From Astropecten irregularis (lineage: Eukaryota > Echinodermata > Asteroidea > Paxillosida > Astropectinidae), in NCBI GenBank assembly GCA_963971285.1, contig OZ020255.1, positions 19,313,046 through 19,377,045 of the forward strand: 64,000 bases of DNA, in the 5' to 3' direction. The translations under genes were made by a program, and so were the position numbers. Under the pieces are notes generated by a model. It did no database searches and had not been told where the DNA came from. It worked only from the letters and a program-made list of their open reading frames with translations. Shown in pieces: positions 12,641 to 24,200 of this stretch. How positions within the stretch are numbered: the stretch's first letter is position 1; each line of letters starts with the position of its first letter.

Positions 12641-13005
12641 TAGGTATAGTACAGGATTGGTAACATACCCAAACAGAAATGTTCAAAGATTTACATATAT
12701 AACGACATACATGTACAGTAACTTTCAGGGTATAAAGATGGTGCTGGTAGAAACATACCCTGAAATGGTGATGGTGTACAGTTGTATTTATCCAGAAATA
12801 AGTAAAACAAAGACCGAAAACAGTTTTGATCTTGGGGTAAGATCAAAACCATTCCCGTGTTTTGTAAGAAAAATTGAGTTGGTTTTTCCCTATTTTCTCA
12901 TGACTCAGGAGTCTGATTGAGGTTTATTGAATATGTGCATGTTTGATCTGACAAAGTGTGAGTGCTGTTCTGTGACCTTTACCAGTCATGTACATGTATT
13001 ACCTT
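12641..13005 (+). mobile_element. TTAA-flanked MITE family, copy 3 (diverged ends)
   Basis: Interior closely resembles copy 1 (TACAGGATTGGTAACATACC, TTTTGATCTTGGGGTAAGAT and CTGTTCTGTGACCTTTACC). The terminal TTAAAGG has mutated to ATAGGTATAG on the left. Confidence 0.6.
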
Positions 13006-15244
13006 ATCTACACAATGTTGTACAACTTCTACAAGGGTAACTCCGTAGCACGTATTGCTCAATGGTTAATTTTTGTGCATACTGTGTGAATTTGTTATTC
13101 AATACCATTGCTTTGTCGGTATCGTACCAGTATAATTAAGCACGGACGACCTCACTTTTTGTAAGGCAGTGTCCCAAAAGAAAACATCCCAGGAGTGCCT
13201 GTGTTACCGAAGCCTTGAAGTACTGAGTCTAGTGATCTTTGACTTTTAACTGTCCAAAAAACGAGCGTACATTCTTGCTGCAGACTGCAGTGTTAGCAAA
13301 GTGATGATGATGACGATCAATGGTTTTGCTGAGATCTACGCCAAGAGTCTAGAGTGGCTGAGGCCAATGATTCATCAAAACATTTTCCCGGGTTTACAGT
13401 GAGAACCTGCACCGCTGCTATTGCCATCGGCAATTGATATCAATTTCACATTGTATTGTCATTATTGTATAAGGTTCACAGCACGTTCCCAAACTTTACA
13501 ATAGAACACAGACTGGGACTACAGGCTTTTTCAATGAAATGAAAACAGTCAAAAAATTCACACGTTGTATGATTGGAATTGAGTAAAGAAATTTAGTGAA
13601 GAATTTGTTTTCTTAATTAATGATGATTTCCACAAGAGTGTCGTTTCATACACAATTGAAATGATTTGCTGCAAATCTTTATTCTTAAAGGCCTTCAAAA
13701 AATTTTATTAAAAAAATGTTCTGTTAAAAAAAGGGCCACACCATAGTCAGTCGCATTACACAGTTTGTATTATATTTGGTAATGCTACTGCTTGGACATG
13801 TTGGTGGTACAAGTTTTACAAGGATGAGTCTTTCTGTCAAGTTTATACACTGATTTCAACTTGACACCCAAAGCTTTAAGTAATGCTATTGGAAATGTTG
13901 CAGGCTTTGTACAGTGAACGGTCAGTCACATTGGAACGCTTGGAATTGACCATTTATAACATCTTGTTTTTTACTAAACATTTCATGAAGCTTTAATCGT
14001 AGATCTGCCTGCAATACATGTAGATCAATTAAGTAACCGGTATTTTTATTTGTTTTCTGGTTCAGTACCTGCTCATTGTTCTTGTTTGTATTACTTTTAT
14101 ATGAAAGCTGTTTATCAGCTTCATTTGCATTTTGATCAGTTTAATAGTTTCGTTTTATTTCCAGAAAACATTCTTCAACCAGGTTAAGTACATAAACAGA
14201 TAGAACACATAAAGACTCTTTTGAAAACTCCAGCATAGTGGTCCAATGACCCACATACAGTACTGTTCCACTGTGCTTTATTAATTGGTTTCCCAAACTA
14301 CACATTTATAAAACAAAAAATATCAAAAGACATTAGTGCTGGGATTTGTATCTGGTTATAATACATGTAGCTTAACCAACACAGATTTAATTATCCGGTT
14401 ACAAATTTCCCCTTTAACCGTTAACCGAAACTGAAAGGAATAAAAAGGGACGAACCTTTGGCTCATGCTCAACAACCCAAAAAAGCGTAAACTGTAGAAT
14501 TTCAGTCAGTTATTTTGTCCATTTTGCCAAGTAGAAACAAGCTTCTCACATGCTTGATCTAAAAGAAACATTGTATGTATTTGATCTAAACAATAACATT
14601 TTAAAAAGCATTCCGAAAGCGACAATCACGGAAGAAGACGTACTGTAGGCCTATAACATAAATCGTGCACATCGCACACAATTACATACATGTAACATGG
14701 TGGTGTTAACCTGATTTTTTTGCAATCAGTAACCGATATGAAATTACCGGTACCCGAATTTGCCTAAGAGGCTCAGAGCACTAAAACACATCCTGTGATT
14801 GTGATTAGAGTTATTTTTTGTCCATGTGGCCAAGTAAACACGGTTCATGTACTGAGTAAATAAGTATGCACATGATTCTGTAGCCATGGACTCATCAGGG
14901 CTATACATGTAGCTATTATGTTTGAAATATAAATGATTTACAGTAAGGACTACCTATAACAAATTTGTGTACACAAGATGTTTGCAGAAGTGCACTGTAA
15001 ATGTCACGTTAAACCTGTCATATTACACTGGAGTACTTGAAATTCTTGTTAATCCATTCACATGGCAAACATCTCATAATGACCAAACATGTACTATTTT
15101 GAGAGCCTGGGCCTGGGCATAATTAATTTTGTTTTTGTAAAAAAAACTTGTAAACTTGTAAACAAATGATGTGTCAGGTACATCATAATGATACAAACTT
15201 TTTATTGGGCTTTTTTATTACAATTCAATTCTTTGAATGAAAAC

Positions 15245-15573
15245 AAAGCAGGATTCGAACCTGCGACAGTACTGGTGTGCTGCCAATGGGAGACTTTGGA
15301 GAACCGGTCTTCGATTGAACAGCCCACCCGCACGCAATGAGAGACTTGGCGAGTCGGTCTTGAGTCAACAGCGCATGCGCAAACCATGCTTGCGCAATTG
15401 TGAGCATGCGCGCATTGTATTGTGCATGCGTGCGCGTTCGCTGTTGACTCAAGACCGACTCTACAAAAGACTCCCATTGTGAGCATGCGCGCGTTGTTTT
15501 ACGCATGCGTATATGTGCGTGCGCGCGCGCTGTTGACCGGTTCTCCAAAGTTTTCCATTGAGCTATCCAGCGT
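15245..15573 (-). repeat. tRNA-derived SINE interrupted by nested foldback elements
   Basis: A B-box complement (GGATTCGAACC, 15251-15261) and an A-box-side complement (TTGAGCTATCCAGC near 15558) belong to one minus-strand SINE. Between them are two inverted-repeat pairs. The outer 16-bp pair CTTTGGAGAACCGGTC / GACCGGTTCTCCAAAG lies at 15294-15309 and 15535-15550. The inner perfect 23-bp pair lies at 15351-15373 and 15439-15461. The interior is alternating GCATGCGCGC sequence. Confidence 0.6.
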
Positions 15574-16055
15574 TATGTTGGCAGTGTCCCAAAATTGTCA
15601 ATAACATTTATCTTTCAATCAGTCCTTGAAACCACTCATATACCGAGCAGTATCCCATTTTAGAAACCCACAACATTAGCCACATTTGCTGCAAACATGA
15701 GAAACGATATATTGGGTAATGCTGCTTTTTTACCGATATGAAATAATTGCACACTACCATTTGTTAAAAATTATTCCAGTTTCATAATGTGTATATGAGC
15801 AAAAACAATCCTTGAGAATAATTATACATTGTTTATACAGTATTTTAGTTAATAATGGATGAGTCTTTGGCTTTGTCTAAATAAAAAAAAATAACCGTCT
15901 GTAATAACAACAATGCTATAGAATGAAATGGCAAAATGTTTCTTTACAATTGAAGTTAAAATTTCACAACATGCTGGCAAGAATTGTTGAGGACATGACA
16001 GAGAGGAAATTTCAATCATGTTAATTACAAAATAAGGCTTCAAAATTTGGGGGTT

Positions 16056-16247
16056 GTGTCTTTTACGCCACCCATATTATTTTCAGTATTTATTTAGCTT
16101 CTTCTGTACCAAAATGAGATTTGTTACTTAAAGCAATTTTATTCATGGGTCCTGTACGTAAACCCTATTTCGGCAATATTTCAGTGAAAAAAACCAGTTT
16201 CGTTCCCCAAAAAATACTGAAAATAACATGGGTGGCGTAAAAGACAC
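16056..16247. mobile_element. 192-bp MITE with ~35-bp TIRs
   Basis: Left end GTGTCTTTTACGCCACCCAT followed by TTATTTTCAGTATTT. The right end is its inverse with one mismatch. No clear target duplication and no coding capacity are seen. Confidence 0.65.
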
Positions 16248-17270
16248 TAATGCCAAAATTTGTACACAAAGGAATAAGAACTGAGCAAGTTCATTTAACA
16301 AGGCAATATCACTAGGCTAGATCAGATGTCATGTGTCTAGTTACTTAAAAAATTTAACTCATCGTGTGGTTTATGATTCATAAATTGAAATGTGAGGGAA
16401 ATGTGACCTAGATCCCATGCCAAGCCGACCGGGGGAAAATACGGTAAAGGCTCGATAGGAATGTGATGACTTGAGTGAGAGTATATTCTTGGTTGATGGA
16501 CTACATACCGCTCACCAGTGGAGGAATAAGAAAGGCCCGTGCCATGGGCTTTGTGCATGCATGCAGACCCTGCACAAACAAATACAAACAATCCATCGAA
16601 AATAACATTCATTAATTTTCAGCACGAACCCAGCTTTTACTTACCTATTCCTTGGCTTAATATCTAGGATGAGACGTCTGGGCTGTATCTCTTTTGGGTA
16701 TTATGTTGGTATCCGTTCTTGAAACTGCTGATAAACGGTGGTTTTTGAAGCCAGTTGCCAGGATATTCCCACTACAGAAATTTCCCGATGCATGAAATGT
16801 CTATAATTTATGAGGAGGGCATACCATTTTGAAATAGGGATGAAAATTTTATTTTCATCCTTTGTGCAATTTTTTTGTCATAATCATGACACAGAAAATG
16901 ATAATTTCTAAAATTATTGATGACATATTTTAATAGAATAATGATTGTGTGATGAAATCGAAGGTATTTGATATCATTTTTCAAAGGTATCTCGCTTGAT
17001 GGGTGAAGCAGTAAAAATAGAATGGTCTAGAATATGTAGTGCCCATTCGTGAATGCACAGACTTAAAGGTAATGTTTGGTGAAACAAAAAACCCCAAACC
17101 TTTGTTAATAGTTCATACTTCAATTAAATGCGAGAATGTCATAAAATAGGTGTGATATTGTGAAATAAAATAATTCTGAATTAAAATGTATAACATGCAC
17201 TGTGTCTGATGTTAAGATTAAGACGATAATTAGTAATTTAGTAGTAATTATAAATCAAAGGCCGCTTAAG

Positions 17271-17848
17271 TTAAAGGTGTATTAGGCGTATCATAATATC
17301 AAAACAGACAAATTAATATTCACAGATTTACGTATAACTTACACTTTTACGCAGTACACTAAAGATAAAAGGAAAAAGTACGGGTTTCTGCCCAGATTGG
17401 CCGCAATTTTCTTCCGTAGTACTCAAACAATTAACTTTTGTTTAGAAATTTAGAAACAATTGAGAAACAATTCATAGTTATTTTGGTTTTTGTCAAAGAA
17501 ATGCAAATTCATATGCAAAAATATCAAGAAGGAAACAGTAAAAGTCATTTGTGAAATTTCAAGTCAAATGCATAGTTTTGCATTCCTTGCCCACTTACTG
17601 AGAAAACAGTGGAAAATGCTAGCGGTATTTTCAATATATTCATTTGAGTTTGGATCTCACCCCGAGATCAAAACTGTATTTTGGTCTTTGGTTGTTCAAT
17701 TTGTATTCCCTTGAAAAATGCAGCATTTCAGACAGAAAAATGAATAACAGTATGTTTCTATCATCACCACTTTTATATCCTGTAAGTTATACATGTTTTT
17801 GTGAAGATTTCTTTTTGGTATGCTACCAAAGTATGAAGTTACCTTTAA
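17271..17848 (-). mobile_element. TTAA-flanked MITE family, copy 4 (long variant, reverse)
   Basis: Starts TTAAAGGTG and ends ACCTTTAA. Read in reverse it shows family blocks including TAGCATACC and the ATAACTTACAGG motif. It is longer than the other copies (578 bp) because of unrelated AT-rich sequence toward the left end. Confidence 0.55.
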
Positions 17849-18236
17849 GGCAACCACAAAGGGGCTGCGATTCCAAATTGGGACAATGCCAAGCGTGTAG
17901 TCAGGTGCGTGACCGACCTTGTACGTGACGTTTTATTTTGGAGAATTTTTATTTATTTTTTGGCTGAGTTATTTGGAATTCTTCATCGAAAGCAAAACAG
18001 CTTCAAAGACAGCCCATGATCTTGGCTACTATGAGACAGTCAGTCTATGCGAGTTGGAAGAATTAGCTATATTTTAAGTCGTGTTTTTCAAGGTTGCGAA
18101 CCCAGGTACGGGAGGTGTTGTGGGTCAGCGTTACTCGATTCGTTGGTCTACCGTCCGTACGAACGTTTTTACGGCGTCTGATTTGGACAGCGTCCGGTGA
18201 ATTCCTCGGAATTAGTTTGACAACAACAGGAAACAT

Positions 18237-21200
18237 ATGGCGGCAACGGTTGAAGCAGGTGCTTCGGAGCCTGGAAGTTCTCAAGAAGATGTAAGTTTAT
18301 CTTTCACTCGGTTTGTAATATTTTGGAAAGATTTCCACTGACTAGCCTACGTTTACGTACGGAAACAGAAAAACTCAAAAAGCATTGGGAATGCGAGTAG
18401 GCCCTACCGATAGGACCTAGACTAGTAAAAGGAATTGCAGAATACTCCGCCACTCGAAAGCCCTGTGCAAAAACATATGAGTGATGAAGAACGACACTGT
18501 ACAAGTGCTGGTTCAGTGAGGGAGAGGCAGAGGTGAGTGAGTGGCTGGGTAGCGCAATTGTCAAAGATTGAGCGAAATGTGGAGGTGTACGTCAGTGGAA
18601 ATCTTCCCCAATTTTTTAATGAAACAGAACTGAGAAAGCGTGCACCGCCATTTGCGATGATAGTAGCCCATGCTGATCTGTCATAGACCTAGCCCCACTA
18701 GTGTGGCACAAATTTTTGCTCAAGCCGCTCCATCCTTAGCCACACGTCCAACCGCCCGATATACAGGGGATATGTTCGGCTCTGGTGCTCGACCGGCGCC
18801 ATTAATGGCGCCGGTGTAGCACCAGTGAATGACCGAAAAATAGATGAATACAAGATTGAAATCATTCGAATAATATATCATTGGAAAGATGAGATACTAA
18901 GGAACATTTGTGTATGTAGAAAGTGTGTGAAATGTGATGACAAGAGGGTGCGCACCAGAGCCGAACATATCCCTCGTAAATCAGGCGGTTGGACGTGTGG
19001 CTAAGGATGGAGCGGCTTGAGCGAAAATTTGTGCCACACTAGTGGGGCTATCATAGACCATGACAGACAAAGGGTTACGATCGGCATCAAAACTAGCGTG
19101 AGCTCCACCAGGCCCGATACCGCTTCAAGATTCATTAACTCAATAAAACAAAGAAAAAAGCAAAAGAAAACATTGAACCTCTTGGCAAAATAATTTCTAA
19201 TTGGATTGTTATGGTATGGTTTACAATAGAAAATGGAAACAAATGTGAATCCGAAGCGAGTTCACACTACTGGGGTTCCATTTGTGTGTTGCGATTGAGA
19301 TCTGATAAAAAGTGATAGTGATATAGGGTGTTGGTAAAAGTCTGAGGTGCCAGAGGTACAGTAGCATGTATTTTGTCCAATGAAACCATACTCACTGACG
19401 TTCCTTAGATAAGTTGGATTAACAACAAAAATCACAATTCTCACAAAATGAGGTCTGGAGTATCCTCTTACTTAGACTTTTATTTCTACAAAATAGTACT
19501 AGTAATAAACTGCTGCAAAGTTGCAAACTGCTCATCAGCCATTGAACTAATGACCTGAAATTTATAAAATTCTTGGAATTACGATGGCGTGCAGGATATT
19601 TAGGCCCATGATCCCTATAAAACAAAACAAGATAAAGATCCTGCTAGGAAATCCTAAAGTTCCTTATGTGTCAGGCCCTCCTAACTCCAAGCATTTCTAT
19701 CAAATGTTAGAAACAAATTAGTTCCAAGTCCACCAGCCAACACAGTTAATGAACAGAGGGATGCCCCAAAACAAATAATTTATAAATTGGGGTATTTTTC
19801 TTCCCGTTGAGTCACAGCGGTGGCCACAATTCCTGATAAACCAGTTGATAGGTCCCAGACTCCAGCTGAAAGCACCCTCCTTGATGATAGCATTACAATT
19901 GGAAATATTTCATAATGCTGGAAGATTTACATTAATATCAATTAAAAATGCTTGAATCCCGCTCCATTCAATTTTTCTTTGTTCACTTTTTAATGACTTT
20001 AAATTCAGTCAGTTTCCCTTGTGGTTGTTTGGTGATTATATTAATTAAAAAGCCGTATCCTCTTTGAGTGATCCCCCATATCATGTACCGTTCCCAGGTT
20101 GCAGCATTGCTGCTTGTATCATTGAAACGATCCTTGGGGTATGGCTGTGTGTGTGGTTTCATGGCTTCTGACTACCAAATGAACAAAGATAATACACGGG
20201 TTTACACTTCGGAGGCCATCTTGGATTTTATCGCAACTTCAAAACGAGGCACTTCTACGCATGCGCACTTTTCGAAGTGTAAGCCCGTCCATTGTCGAAG
20301 ACAATACACGTGTTTACACTTCTGCGGTTTTTATCGCGACTTCGAAACGAGGCACTATCACGCATGCGCACTTTTGGAAGTGTAAACCCGTGTATTGACT
20401 ATTGGGGTGACCACCAACGTAGGGCTGGATGGCTCAGTTCAGGAGGTCGGCAGTTCGAATCCCGCTCCAGTCAATTTTTCTTTGTTCACTTTTCAATGAC
20501 TTTAAATTTATTGAAAAGTGAACAAAGAAAAATTGACTGGAGCGGAATTCAAACCGGCGACCTCCCAAATACCGTACAGGTGCTCTACCAACTGAGCTAT
20601 CCTCAGTTTCCCTTGTGGTTGTTTGGTGATTATAAAAATGCTTGGAGTTCGGAGGTCCTGACGTGTTTTGATCTTTATATCAACTAATTTAAGGTTACAG
20701 AAGTGTAAAGTATTCCAAATTGATGCTGGCTCAAATCCCACTCTACTCAATTTTTCTTTGTTCACTGCCAATGAATTAAAACTTGCAACTAACTCCTCCT
20801 CCTGGCTGCCAAACGAACAAAGAATTGACTATCAGAGACACCACCAACGTAGGGCTGGATAGCTCAGTTGGTACAGCGCCTGTGAAGTATTCAGGAGGTC
20901 GCCGGCTCAAATCCCACCTCCAGTAAATTTTTCTTTGTTCACTTTTAAATAAGTTATAAATATAAACCTATTGATAGCTATTCTTGGTTTATGATCTATG
21001 CTACAACTCGGTTCATTCACTTGTACATACACATTAACAATATTCAAGTTTGCTTGACCCAATTGTACTAAAAAAAATTGAAAGTACCTTCACTGTAGGT
21101 TCAGAAACAGGTGAAGTCATTCAACTTCTCCTGACTGTTTATAATCATTGATCATAACAGTTATTTCATCATACACATTTTCTGAATTTCCTTGAAAGGA

Positions 21201-24200
21201 AACCTCAGGAAAGTGTTATTCCTACTGTGAAGGTGCTAGAAATGGTGGACATTTGTATAAATTATACTCTACTCCCTTTTTTTCCATAGTTGTCTGTAAA
21301 TTATTCCGATTTTTATGCTTCTTCCAGTAGTTCTTGTTAAACCTTATTCTATTCATTTGTATTTATAATAAAAGAATTATTATATATTTGTAAGAATACA
21401 TCAGATTTCACTCCTAATATCTTCAGAAAGGGAAAACTATAGGTTCATAATGTATTAGAAAGGCCAAGTGACTATGAAATGAATAATTCAGTTATCTATG
21501 AATATGCATGAATGTACAGCATGATTGGTACAGTGTAGCTGATGCACTGGACAGCAGCTGCTATGACTCACCCCTCATGCATTATTCATGATGGGCGGTG
21601 CTTGTGTTGTGTTGAAATCACATTATGCTGTGTAATGGTGCTGGCAATGCTGGCACTATTGATATTGCAGATAATCAATATCAGAATATTAAATTTTCTC
21701 ATTTATTTTCATTTTTGTTTTCCAGAACCTGCAAGGAGTGAAGGAATACAAACTTGTAAAAGACACAGAGCTGAGATTTGAAGTGGAAAATGAAGAAACA
21801 GTGGAACTAAGGGTAAACTTAACTAACATTATTCTGGAGCAACATATTTATTGAATTGTCATAATATTAATTACTCTTCATTGTTCTTCTTCATCAAATT
21901 TAAATAAATTGTATAAATATGTGAGCAAATAAAGCATTGATTTGATTAGTTTGTGTGATATTATGCATATGAATACAAATATTATCCCAGATTTTTCAAC
22001 TTGTTGGCAACCTTTTTTACATTTCAGCTGAAGGAAGGGCTCGCTGAAGTCTTTGGCACAGAGCTTTTGAAAAGTCGGACCTACAAGTTCACATCGCTAG
22101 CCAAAGTAGCTGTGTACACATGGCACGGATGCACGGTCCATATATCCTTTTGATTTGTCGCCCTCTCTTGAGCATGACCGTCCCAAATCTAGTATTAGAG
22201 GATTGGGATTGGGATTGGGATTGGGATTAGGATTAGGATTAGTATTAGGATTGTTGAGAAATAACATTACTAATTCACCATGACGTTATTGGAGGTTTAT
22301 TATTAAAGGTACTGTAGTATCATACTTTGGTAAGAAACCAAAACAGAAATGTTCACAGATTTGCGTATAACTTACAGGGTATGAAGATGGTGGTGGTAGA
22401 AACATACCGTTACAATTTTTCTGCCTGAAATGGTGTATTTATTTATCCAGAAATTAGTAGAACAACAACCGAAAATCTTTTTGATCTTTTAAAAGATCAA
22501 AAATAAAAGAGAAAAGACTTAAGAAATACTGTGGCTGATTTCACTGTTTTCCCAAAAAGTGGGCAATGTATGGGACTGAAATTTTGGTATTTTTGCCCAT
22601 GAATCTGTATTTCTTTGATAAAAACCAAAGTATGATACTACCTTTAAACCTAATTTTGGGTTAAATTCTGAACTATGTTCAGTAGAGAATTTTGGAAGAA
22701 AACAGTAAAAAATGCCCTGAGAGGTTATTCAGTTAAAACTAGGAGTTTTGTTCATATAATGCTCTTTTTTGTTTGTTTCCTTTTTGGGGAGGGAGGGTGA
22801 CCCAAGCTACAAAGTAAGTGAGTCATAAATTTAAAAAAAAAATTTGGAAAAGACATATTTGTATCCACTTTTAAATGTTTGTACTTGTATGTCCCGATTA
22901 AAGTCAGTAGGATTTGCATGGTGGAAGAAGTGTAAGAAAGTGAGGTTTACGGAGATATCATGTATAAACTCTTTTCTAGAGGTGAGGTTCTGAAAAGAAC
23001 CGGTGAGAAGTTTAATCTTTGGATAAGTCTGAGTAGAAATTGTGGTCTGGTGCTTTTCCTTGACCTTCTTTCTGCACCTCAAGGGTAAGACTGAAGTTGC
23101 CTATGTTGCCAAGGACACGCCCATGACGACGTACCTGAATACACATGCTGCTCTGGAGCAGATGAGACAACAGGCAGAGCAAGAGGGAACGAGAGGACCC
23201 AGGGTAAGTTAGCGGCCTTTCTGAAAGATCGGCTCCTGCTCAGGCTTTTGCTCTGACTCCATTTTGTGAATCCATTCTAAAAAAACGGGAATCAAAATAG
23301 AGACTTTTGGCTGCGGTTCGGAAGTAGATTCTCTGGTTTGAAAAGGAAAACAGAGTTTCAGCTTCAATGAAAAACCACAACCTATAATTTCCTTCATATG
23401 GATTACAGAGATGAAGCTGGAGCCTGAGTCAGAGCCGAGCTTTGAGAAAAGCCTCCTGGTACCCGTTTAATTTTACGGTGTTCACAACGGTAAAAGGGTT
23501 TACAAAATTGGATATAAATATCTGGTGTACACCACAGGTAGCCCTGAGTTGCACAAATAACAAATCTTAATTTGTGACTTTTAGGGGTTGAAAGTTTAAT
23601 GGTATCTTTAAATTGGGTCAAAGTTTGCATGCTCTGTTCATATGAAAGGTTTACTACTTGTATCTTTAAAAGGTCACACCCTACAATGGTAAGAAATTTT
23701 GGGTTGGGGTTATAATTCATAAAGATAAGAAATCACTGTTCATAAATTCTGATTTTTGTTCCAAAAATGCTGTTTTCAATGTACCCTATCTTACAAGCTG
23801 CGATATTAATGATATAATATTTTGATCAATATTTGGGCCTTGTATATTGTTGCAGGTGATGGTAGTGGGGCCCACTGATGTTGGTAAAAGTACGGTTTGT
23901 CGTCTTCTGCTAAACTACGGAGTACGAGTCGGAAGGAGGCCAACATTTGTTGACATCGATGTTGGACAGGTATTAAGACTGAATCTGTGATTATGTGAAT
24001 TTGTGTCCCCTTTAAATGTAATGATGGGTAGCCGTGTCAGTCAGATAACAATATAAAATAGAAAAATACAAATAGCACTTTATTGACTAACTCGATATAA
24101 AATGTGCACATTTTATATCTAGTTAGTCAATAAAGTGCTATTTGTATTTTTCCCTTTAAATGTGAAATTGTGAACCACAAAACGAATGAAAATGCTGCAC

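Larger units (their letters stand above)
12481..18236. other. intergenic region between the DNAJB6-like gene and CLP1
   Basis: The two genes are divergent here, so both promoters should lie in this interval. No conserved exon was recognised. It contains two TTAA-type MITE copies, a SINE split by nested foldbacks (15.2-15.6 kb) and a 192-bp TIR element (16056-16247). The remainder (13.0-15.2, 15.6-16.05 and 16.25-17.27 kb) is AT-rich with no identifiable feature. No clear TATA box is seen upstream of either ATG. Confidence 0.6.
22142..23077 (+). other. U12-type AT-AC intron (CLP1 intron 3)
   Basis: The 5' splice site is ATATCCTTT, the U12 AT-AC consensus, directly after codon 85 (His). The 3' end has a perfect U12 branch-point motif TTCCTTGAC (23056-23064), with the AC acceptor at 23076-23077, 14 nt beyond the branch adenosine. 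Using these sites gives [12 protein letters not shown], which matches the CLP1 family without a gap. No GT-AG pair gives the conserved reading: exon 3 lacks a nearby GT that preserves it, and the only nearby AG would delete Leu-Lys. Confidence 0.9.
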
